NCBI GenBank assembly: GCA_020633655.1
Contig: JACKDF010000047.1
Coordinates: forward strand, 1-6,882
DNA from: Deferribacteres bacterium
GTDB taxonomy: Bacteria > Zhuqueibacterota > Zhuqueibacteria > Zhuqueibacterales > Geothermadaptataceae
Direction of reading: 5' to 3'
Length of the DNA: 6,882 nucleotides
Part shown: positions 1 through 5,148 of the stretch, in pieces
How positions within the stretch are numbered: position 1 is the first letter of the stretch
How the letters are laid out: every line of letters begins with the position of its first letter
Program-made: the position numbers and the translations under genes
Notes under the pieces: generated by a model
Databases searched by the model: none
Told to the model about the DNA's origin: nothing
Seen by the model: only the letters and a program-made list of their open reading frames with translations

Positions 1-53
1 ATGACATGAATCAGTATCAAACAATGTAGAGGGATCAACTCAGAGGGAGAAAG

Positions 54-84
54 CTGGAGTTGGCTGTCGAATTCCCAACTCCAG
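54..84 (-). terminator. Hairpin after the pseudokinase gene, probable terminator
   Basis: Ten bases (54-63, CTGGAGTTGG) pair perfectly with 75-84 (CCAACTCCAG) across an 11-base loop. On the minus strand the hairpin begins 40 bases after the TAA stop of the large gene, and it is followed by a pyrimidine-rich stretch (CTTTCTCCCTCT) rather than a clean U-run. The position and strong stem suggest a terminator or a 3'-end stabiliser. The poor U-tract keeps the confidence moderate. Confidence 0.5.
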
Positions 85-124
85 AAAGGTTCGAAGTCAG
101 TCAGTGAAATTTCATATAAGGGGA

Positions 125-3100
125 TTAATTCACTTTCTTCATGCGAATTACAGCGCGATTTCGTCGTCCTTTTTGAAACCGCATCGATTTCATTGTCATT
201 TGATAGCCATCTTTACTCGCAATAACTGCGAAATAGCCATCTGGCACTTTGGCAATGAGCCGACCCTCCTGGTCCGTAAAACCTATATCGGAAGCTCCAT
301 CAAGTGAACGCTCCGTGTTGTAAACAATGGAGACGCCGGGGATGGCATCCATCGAAACCGCATCCTGCACTAAAACCATGACATCCGTGGGGATTGGTAC
401 CATTTGCGCAACGACTTGCCTGTCATCCGGAGCAATACGAATAGTCATTTCTTCAAAATCATCTTTGCGAATAAGGGCAGTATAGGCATAGGGCAAAAGG
501 CGTACATTTGCCGGCGTTTGCTGATCAATTTCAATCGTATTACCACGACCAGCTATTTGCACAACGGTGGCATTTATCTCTTCCCCGGTGCTGGACTCAC
601 TGTTTTGGGCCGTAATTGTTACCAAACGATAGAGGGTTTCTGTAATAAGCGGGGGTGACTCCTCGTCAATTTGCAGACTGAATCGTCGTGAGATAAAACC
701 TGGTTTTTGCAATGTAATAATATGTTCACCCTCTGTGAAAAACAAGGAGCCGTTTATTCCGGTGATACCGGAAGGGCTGGTATTGTCATCGACAAAGATT
801 TCGGCTCTGGGTGGAATCGAGGCTATTTTTACCTCTTTGCGGAACACACCTTCGATGGCAATATGGTGTTTCATTTTATTCAGGCGCTGAAATCGCCAGA
901 AACGCTTGTCGTTAATTGTTTCCAGGTCCCTGGGGGCGTCGAAAGCAAGTCCATCGATGCTCGGGTAGTTGCCTTTTTCCATTTTGATGTTAATCGGGTC
1001 TTTATCGATTTCCCAGAAAACAGTTGTCGGCGTCTTGTCCGCTATTTTTGTGTTATTGATATATACTGTGGCGCCGGGTGGTTGTGAAGAAAGTTCCAGT
1101 TGAACTTTGAATTTGAACGTATAAGGAATGCTCCCATGCCGGGATTCTTCTCCTGCAACATGCAATTCGCCTTTACTAAGAACATTAAAGGACTTGGTGA
1201 TGGGTTCAAACTTCGCCAGGGTGAGTTTGAGCTTATGAACACCCGGGTCAATTTTTTCCAATTGCAGCGGTGTCTTCATTGCCAGCGGTTCATCATCAAG
1301 ATACACTTGTGCGCCGCCTGGAATTGTCTCGATGCGAATTGCAGGAGGAAAAAAGTAATCATAAATGCCCGTCCCGTAAGGTGTCATTTGAGCAAAAGTA
1401 TCCACAATCGTGAATAACAGAAAAAAGGCGGGTATCATCGCAGCGCCTAAAATAAATGCCTTGGGATTGGCACGCGCGGACAAGCGTACGACATCGATGA
1501 TTGTTTTTATTTCCTCGCCATCAGTGGCAGGAGGGACAGGTGCAGGATCATCGATAATGCTGTAGAATCGCGATGCGGATTTTGAATTGACTCCGCTTTG
1601 GGAATTTTCAAGAATTTTAACAAGGGGTTCTTCCTCCTTGTCTTTTGCTTTCTTTTTTGAGAAAAAGTTTTTAGCAGAGAATCCTTGTTTGTTTTTCGGC
1701 GCTGGTTTGCTCTGAGGATGTTTTTCCTGTGAAACATCTTTGGTGAATTTCTCACTTGTCTTTGTTGATTTGTCCTCCTTAAAGGATGGTTGTTTTGCAG
1801 GTTCCTCTTCAGCTTTATTCTTTATTTTTTCATCTGTACTGCTTTTGTTTAAAGAAGATTGCTCACGATCTGATTCGGTTTTATCTTTGGGTGTATCTTT
1901 TATTTTGTTTTCCGGCAGGGGACTTTGAGGCGTATCTTCTGCAATTTTTTCTGCAGGAATTGGTTGTGGCTCGGTCGTTTCTTGCTCTCGTTCATCGATG
2001 TCATCATCATCCAGGAAAATAATTTCTTCATCATCATCTGGAAAATCGCCATAGGAAATGCCATTGGTATTTTTCGTCAAAGACTCAGATTTTACTTCAT
2101 TCGTCGGTTTTGAGCCTGCAACCCCATTGGTGGAATGCTGCGCATTTTCCTTGAGCTCTTCGTCTTTCTCCAGGTTTGCAACAACTTCTTCATTCAAGGT
2201 AAAATGTGTTTCAGTTGCAGTATTATCGTTATTATCAATTTTTCCAGTGACAATTTCTGCTTCTGCTGTTTCGTTTTGCTTCTCACTCCCCTGCGTAGAG
2301 CTCGTACGTCCCTGGGCTTTTTCCTGAGTAGAGGAATGGACAAAATAAGCGGTATCGGTGGTATCTTCAGCCGTGGAATTCGGGGACCCTTCTTCCTTAT
2401 CAGATTCAGCATCTATTGTAAAACCAGCTTCTGCTTCGTCGTTCTTCACTTCTTTTGCGGCTGCTTTTTCTTTATTCTCGACTAATGTCAGTGTACTGGA
2501 GTTGTCCTCATTCTCCACGATGATTTCGATGTAGTCTGTATCATCGTCATTTTGCGATTTAAGCTCCACCGTATCCGAGTGTGAATCACTGAGATCGATG
2601 TTGATTTCCATTTCTTCGTGATCAGAAACCTCAGTGGTTTCGACGTATTCATTGGCCACAATAAATTCGCCATCGTTTTCTTCCTCGGTTGCCTCCCCAA
2701 TGGAAGATTCGCTTTGGTCGAAAGGAGTATCAATTGCTTCAGTAGCATCGTGCATGTTGTCTTGCACGTTAACAATGTTTTCTGGAGCAGGTTGCTCGAC
2801 CGCAATTATTTCATCATTTTCAAATAAATCAGCGGAGGATTGTTCCTTTACTTCGTCGTCATTTTGCTGCCCGGAAGACATTTCCAGATTCTCTTCGCCC
2901 TGCTCATCCTGTTCGGATTCAGCTCTTGTAAAGGCAGATAAAATGTCCTCGTGCAATGACGACCGTTCGAGTTCGTCTGTGACTTCATCCTGCATTGATT
3001 CATCTTTTGATACAGGCAGGGATTCTCCCTGTTCCCTAGCTTCCTCAGGGTGCCCCTTGCGTTTGTTCATCAACTTTTGCAGATAGGCCAGTGCTTCGTT

Positions 3101-4168
3101 ATCGACGTGAATTTCATTTGTATTGTGTGAGTTATTTTCCCCTTCCGGCGGAACTTCAGTTGAATGGGCAACTGCTTCGCTTGTATCGGAGGCGTCCTCC
3201 GATAAAGTTGTTTCTTCAAAAGAGGGAGGAATGAGCACACTACCTAAGAGTTCGATATCACTCTCCTCAATGAAGTCTGCCAGGTCTTGCGTAAAATTCG
3301 CATTTGAGGCGGTTAAGATGAGCTGGTGCAGAAGATCCATGTACAACTGATTTGTTGCAGCGTATCTCCTATCGGGATTATCGGCAAGGATTTTCCCCAG
3401 AATTGAACGTAGCTTATCCATGACCTCGATAGGGCGTTCAGCGAAATAAGCGGAGTTGTTTTTGAAAATATTATCGATTAATGAAGCTGGTGACGCGTTG
3501 ACAGGCAATTTTTGACCTGCAAGAAGTTCGAGAAAGATGATACCCAATGCATAGATATCCGCGCGAAAATCGATATGGGCGGAATTGCTGAAATATTCTG
3601 GTGCAACAATGGAATGAAGCGCTTCATCGCTTCCGTTAAGATTGTCTTTAATGAATTTGTATCGTAATGCAGCCAATTCGACACTGCGGATTTTTATTTC
3701 GCCCGTATTCGAAATAAAAATATTTTCCCGTTGAAGCCCATGATATGCATTCGAGTTCGTTATGCCGTTTTGTTGCATTCTCCGCGAGTGGATATAATCA
3801 AGACCTGTGCATATTTCAGTGATGATGAATGATACAAGATGCACGGGCATTTTTTTGTTGATTTTGGATAAATGGTGAAACAGGCGATCAAGCGTAATTC
3901 CTTGTTTGAACTCAGATATAAGCGCAATTTCTCCATTCTCTGATTGCAACGAATCCAGAAAAGATAAAATATTGTGGTGTTTGAATTCTTTATAAAAACT
4001 GGTAAGCGCCTGCAGCTTATCGCTTTGCATGTCGGTCGACAATATTTTTAATTCGAACAGGTCGCCAGAATTTTTGCGTGTTGCTAAAAAGCTCTGGCTC
4101 ACCATATCATGGGAAAATTCCTGATAGATGTGATATTTTTGGGAGAATTCTGGATTTAGCTTTGGCAA
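125..4168 (-). CDS. Transmembrane protein kinase-like (probable pseudokinase) receptor with PEGA-type periplasmic domains
   Basis: This 1347-residue single-pass protein probably senses or binds something in the periplasm and signals in the cytoplasm. Residues 11-282 form a Ser/Thr kinase-like fold. The likely VAIK lysine (K41), an N149 equivalent, the APE motif (189-191), the subdomain IX segment DIYALG (204-209) and the subdomain XI arginine (267/268) are present. The glycine loop is replaced by FSHDMVSQSFLA, the HRD region reads YHGLQREN (142-149) without the catalytic Asp, and DFG reads SVE (162-164), so catalysis is unlikely. Residues 310-745 are acidic low-complexity linker and 746-850 are lysine-rich. 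Residues 904-923 form one membrane helix. Three PEGA-like repeats follow (about 943-999, 1022-1078, 1110-1168; cores such as IPGGAQVYLDD), then two further beta domains. The TTG start is chosen because GGGGAG lies 8 bases upstream; the first in-frame ATG is at residue 22, inside the fold. It is transcribed divergently from the Roadblock gene. An active but highly divergent kinase is the main alternative. Confidence 0.9.
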   Translation of the reverse strand: MPKLNPEFSQKYHIYQEFSHDMVSQSFLATRKNSGDLFELKILSTDMQSDKLQALTSFYKEFKHHNILSFLDSLQSENGEIALISEFKQGITLDRLFHHLSKINKKMPVHLVSFIITEICTGLDYIHSRRMQQNGITNSNAYHGLQRENIFISNTGEIKIRSVELAALRYKFIKDNLNGSDEALHSIVAPEYFSNSAHIDFRADIYALGIIFLELLAGQKLPVNASPASLIDNIFKNNSAYFAERPIEVMDKLRSILGKILADNPDRRYAATNQLYMDLLHQLILTASNANFTQDLADFIEESDIELLGSVLIPPSFEETTLSEDASDTSEAVAHSTEVPPEGENNSHNTNEIHVDNEALAYLQKLMNKRKGHPEEAREQGESLPVSKDESMQDEVTDELERSSLHEDILSAFTRAESEQDEQGEENLEMSSGQQNDDEVKEQSSADLFENDEIIAVEQPAPENIVNVQDNMHDATEAIDTPFDQSESSIGEATEEENDGEFIVANEYVETTEVSDHEEMEINIDLSDSHSDTVELKSQNDDDTDYIEIIVENEDNSSTLTLVENKEKAAAKEVKNDEAEAGFTIDAESDKEEGSPNSTAEDTTDTAYFVHSSTQEKAQGRTSSTQGSEKQNETAEAEIVTGKIDNNDNTATETHFTLNEEVVANLEKDEELKENAQHSTNGVAGSKPTNEVKSESLTKNTNGISYGDFPDDDEEIIFLDDDDIDEREQETTEPQPIPAEKIAEDTPQSPLPENKIKDTPKDKTESDREQSSLNKSSTDEKIKNKAEEEPAKQPSFKEDKSTKTSEKFTKDVSQEKHPQSKPAPKNKQGFSAKNFFSKKKAKDKEEEPLVKILENSQSGVNSKSASRFYSIIDDPAPVPPATDGEEIKTIIDVVRLSARANPKAFILGAAMIPAFFLLFTIVDTFAQMTPYGTGIYDYFFPPAIRIETIPGGAQVYLDDEPLAMKTPLQLEKIDPGVHKLKLTLAKFEPITKSFNVLSKGELHVAGEESRHGSIPYTFKFKVQLELSSQPPGATVYINNTKIADKTPTTVFWEIDKDPINIKMEKGNYPSIDGLAFDAPRDLETINDKRFWRFQRLNKMKHHIAIEGVFRKEVKIASIPPRAEIFVDDNTSPSGITGINGSLFFTEGEHIITLQKPGFISRRFSLQIDEESPPLITETLYRLVTITAQNSESSTGEEINATVVQIAGRGNTIEIDQQTPANVRLLPYAYTALIRKDDFEEMTIRIAPDDRQVVAQMVPIPTDVMVLVQDAVSMDAIPGVSIVYNTERSLDGASDIGFTDQEGRLIAKVPDGYFAVIASKDGYQMTMKSMRFQKGRRNRAVIRMKKVN
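137..631 (-). other. Two C-terminal beta domains, carboxypeptidase-regulatory/Ig-like
   Basis: Residues 1180-1250 and 1258-1344 are predicted beta-rich domains after the PEGA repeats. The last contains IPGVSIVYNTE, then GFTDQEGRLIAKVPDGYFAVIASKDGY split over residues 1296-1322. The pattern T-D-x-x-G-x, a strand, then a G-Y/F strand and a K-x-G-Y resembles CarboxypepD-regulatory/transthyretin-like domains. The penultimate domain (VTITAQNS to MTIRIAP) has a similar strand pattern, with TPANVRLLPYAYTALIRKDDFEE resembling the back half of a PEGA unit (residues 1218-1240). Assignment is from strand pattern only. Confidence 0.45.
665..1342 (-). other. Three tandem PEGA-like beta domains
   Basis: Residues about 943-999, 1022-1078 and 1110-1168 each start with a strand leading into the PEGA-type turn: ETIPGGAQVYLDDEPL, SSQPPGATVYINNTKI and ASIPPRAEIFVDDNT. 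The first two continue with a T-P pair (KTPLQL, KTPTTV), and the first and third with a G-x-H strand (GVHKLKL, GEHIITL) and a K-x-x-F/G-F element. This is the PEGA family layout, named for its Pro-Glu-Gly-Ala turn and commonly found in surface or periplasmic parts of bacterial proteins. The second copy is longer and more divergent. Ligands are unknown. Confidence 0.75.
1400..1462 (-). other. Single membrane-spanning helix
   Basis: Residues 903-923 (AFILGAAMIPAFFLLFTIVD core) form one uncharged hydrophobic stretch of membrane-spanning length, flanked on the N side by R895, R899 and K903. No other segment of the protein is long and hydrophobic enough. The charge pattern puts the kinase fold in the cytoplasm and the C-terminal 420 residues in the periplasm. 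Confidence 0.85.
1619..3241 (-). other. Long acidic then lysine-rich disordered linker
   Basis: Residues 310-850 lie between the kinase fold and the membrane. About 435 residues (310-745) are rich in Glu, Asp, Ser, Thr, Asn and Gln with no hydrophobic periodicity, ending in a dense acidic patch (DDDEEIIFLDDDDIDE, 711-726). The next 100 or so residues switch to Lys, Pro and Ser, including SKKKAKDKEEE (837-847). This is typical of intrinsically disordered spacer sequence. The basic part nearest the membrane fits the positive-inside rule and could contact lipid head groups or the acidic part. I see no exact tandem repeat. Confidence 0.75.
3323..4138 (-). other. Kinase-fold domain lacking catalytic aspartates
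   Basis: This segment encodes residues 11-282. The fold is recognised from FELKILS (putative VAIK), HHNILSFLD (subdomain IV), LISEFKQGITLDRLF (subdomain V), ICTGLDYIHSRR (subdomain VIa), REN-IFIS (end of the catalytic loop), IVAPEYF (APE) and the D-IYALGIIFLELLAG helix. Aligned to HRDLKPEN, the catalytic Asp position is Gly144 and the Lys position is Gln146. If a one-residue gap is allowed instead, Leu145 takes the Asp place. The metal-binding DFG Asp is Ser162. None of the three P-loop glycines is present. The alignment was made by eye, but no acidic residue sits near either catalytic position. Confidence 0.8.
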
Positions 4169-4176
4169 TTTCTTGA

Positions 4177-4182
4177 CTCCCC
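4177..4182 (-). promoter_or_regulatory. Ribosome binding site deciding a TTG start
   Basis: On the minus strand GGGGAG ends 8 bases before the TTG at 4168-4166. The frame stays open upstream for about 16 codons back to a TGA, with no ATG, GTG or TTG in that stretch. The first in-frame ATG is 63 bases into the gene and would remove the first strand of the kinase fold. The TTG is therefore the best-supported start. Confidence 0.7.
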
Positions 4183-4403
4183 GCTCGCTGCGGCGTGTAA
4201 TTGGAAAATAAGTTACTCAGAGATGTGGAATTAGAGATGAGGTTAAAGCAAAACGTATGCCACTGAATAAGTGATTCAAAAGCAAAGAGTAACAGTTGGT
4301 GGAGCACGGGATGCGTGTTCGAGGGAGAGACGTGATCCTTTGTGTTGTATTACGTTGAAACAGTTTATCCCTGCAATTGAAAACAGATTGTTTATTTTAA
4401 AAA

Positions 4404-4472
4404 CGCGGTCAAAGGGACATTTAGGTGGGATGCAGATTTCTCCTGTTGCGTTACAGACAATTCGGGACCGCG
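4404..4472. repeat. Inverted repeat CGCGGTC/GACCGCG, 55-base spacer
   Basis: CGCGGTC at 4404-4410 is the exact reverse complement of GACCGCG at 4466-4472. The GC-rich arms stand out in an AT-rich background. They could pair in a leader RNA if transcription starts upstream of 4404, or mark paired binding sites for a regulator. Seven bases at this distance can also arise by chance. Confidence 0.3.
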
Positions 4473-4492
4473 AAGAAATTGTTACATTCAAC

Positions 4493-4523
4493 TTCGCATC
4501 TGCTTTATTTTCCGCAATATTAT
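4493..4523 (+). promoter_or_regulatory. Candidate sigma70-like promoter for the Roadblock gene
   Basis: TATTAT at 4518-4523 matches five of six -10 consensus bases, and TTCGCA at 4493-4498 matches four of six -35 bases. The 19-base spacer is longer than optimal. Transcription would start near 4530, giving a leader of about 65 bases that includes the hairpin and T-run at 4541-4570. The match is by eye and such elements are common in AT-rich DNA. Confidence 0.25.
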
Positions 4524-4540
4524 GACTGTAAAGTATCTAA

Positions 4541-4570
4541 GAAAGACATAGTGTATTTCAGCTTTTTTTT
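4541..4570 (+). promoter_or_regulatory. Hairpin plus T8 in the Roadblock leader, possible attenuator
   Basis: GAAAGACA (4541-4548) pairs with TGTATTTC (4552-4559) with one mismatch across a three-base TAG loop. Three bases later there are eight consecutive T (4563-4570). This has the shape of an intrinsic terminator only 26 bases before the ATG. The stem is AT-rich and weak, so it may not stop polymerase efficiently. Confidence 0.3.
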
Positions 4571-4596
4571 GAAACAACCCAATTTTTGAGGAGACC

Positions 4597-5043
4597 ATGA
4601 AAGACAAGGATCAAAATTCACCAGGTACGGTTAAAGAAGTTACTCTAAATGACGTATGCAAAGAAGTATTGAACGGCCATGATGGGATTCAAGGCTGTGC
4701 TGTTCTCGATTTGCAAAGCGGTCTGGTTCTCGGCGTCAGCCACAAATTGAGTGGTTTTAATGATGCATATATTGAAGCGATTGCTGCTGCAGCTGTGGAT
4801 CTGTTTCGCGGACCGACCGTAAAAGCAGTCGAAAATCTTTTGGGATCACATTTTGGCAAAAAAACCCAAAATGCAATCCAGGAGCTTCAGGTAACAACTG
4901 CTGATGGTTTTACATTTCTCAGTGTAGTTCCCGGCAAACCCCAAGCTCTTTTTCTCATGGCAACAGATAAATCACTTACCCTCGGGCTTGGCTGGACATT
5001 GATTCGCTCCAACCTTGGCAAAGTCTTACCATATTGCCCATGA
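4597..5043 (+). CDS. Roadblock/LC7-domain protein
   Basis: This small soluble cytoplasmic protein of 148 residues has the Roadblock/LC7 fold. Family members form dimers that bind or regulate Ras-like small GTPases (MglB acting on MglA is the best-known bacterial case) or serve as scaffolds. What shows it: a start helix (17-26), the strand pair GCAVLDLQSGLVLGVSH (33-49), a central amphipathic helix (56-84, Ala-rich then AVENLLG), strands IQELQVTTADGFTFLSVVP (94-112) and ALFLMATD (117-124), and a closing helix (127-144). It has no signal peptide or membrane segment. At 148 residues it is slightly longer than the usual 110-130, owing to a short polar N-terminal tail. The start has GAGGAG at 4588-4593, only 3 bases from the ATG, which is tight but strong. 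It is transcribed divergently from the pseudokinase receptor, hinting at shared function. No GTPase is visible, so the partner is unknown. Confidence 0.8.
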   Translation: MKDKDQNSPGTVKEVTLNDVCKEVLNGHDGIQGCAVLDLQSGLVLGVSHKLSGFNDAYIEAIAAAAVDLFRGPTVKAVENLLGSHFGKKTQNAIQELQVTTADGFTFLSVVPGKPQALFLMATDKSLTLGLGWTLIRSNLGKVLPYCP

Positions 5044-5050
5044 ATAATTT

Positions 5051-5148
5051 GAGATGCTGTTCGTTATCGGTTCAGAAATTTGTCAATTTTTTGCATTACT
5101 TTTTCGAAGCAGAAGTGTGAGGTAATGAACAGCTCTATCTCTTTTTTT
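5051..5148 (+). terminator. Bulged-stem terminator after the Roadblock gene
   Basis: GAGAT (5051-5055) pairs with ATCTC (5137-5141), and GCTGTTCGTTAT (5056-5067) pairs with GTAATGAACAGC (5122-5133) with two G-U pairs. The bases TCT (5134-5136) bulge out. Seven T (5142-5148) follow directly. Inside the long 54-base loop CATTAC (5094-5099) can compete for GTAATG. The T-run overlaps the stop codon of the convergent FG-GAP gene. Termination of plus-strand transcription is likely, although the long loop is atypical. Confidence 0.45.

Larger units (their letters stand above)
4169..4596. other. Divergent intergenic region between pseudokinase and Roadblock genes
   Basis: These 428 bases separate two divergent start codons and must hold both promoters. 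No open reading frame here is convincing: the candidates at 4271-4525 (plus) and 4276-4491 (minus) have no clear ribosome binding site or recognisable sequence. The half near the Roadblock gene is AT-rich and contains a hairpin plus T-run and a distant inverted repeat, listed separately. I found no convincing promoter reading into the pseudokinase gene; a TCTAAT element about 60 bases upstream of its start lacks a good -35. Confidence 0.7.

Noticed and set aside
105..114. Palindrome TGAAATTTCA near the 3' end of the pseudokinase gene
   Set aside because: A ten-base AT-rich palindrome downstream of a gene is expected by chance and has no second copy nearby.
1..124. Possible gene end or start at the left edge
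   Set aside because: All plus-strand frames stop early and the minus-strand frames give only very short peptides. Only the hairpin at 54-84 is supportable.
707..1417. Two plus-strand open frames (707-1087, 1100-1417)
   Set aside because: They are antisense to the PEGA repeats, resemble no known family, and have no good ribosome binding sites.
2634..3086. 150-codon open frame on the plus strand, Ser/Cys-rich
   Set aside because: It lies antisense to the acidic linker. GAA/GAT-rich coding gives few stops and a Ser-rich complement, so this is a composition artefact with no recognisable domain.
4264..4278. TGAAT/ATTCA inverted repeat
   Set aside because: Five-base arms with a mismatched centre in AT-rich DNA are too weak to call an operator.
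4310..4340. GTTCGAGGGAG resembling a tRNA T-loop
   Set aside because: No matching acceptor stem, D-arm or anticodon arm can be placed around it.
4271..4525. 84-codon open frame in the intergenic region
   Set aside because: No clear start signal and no recognisable sequence; it would also cover the region that must carry divergent promoters.
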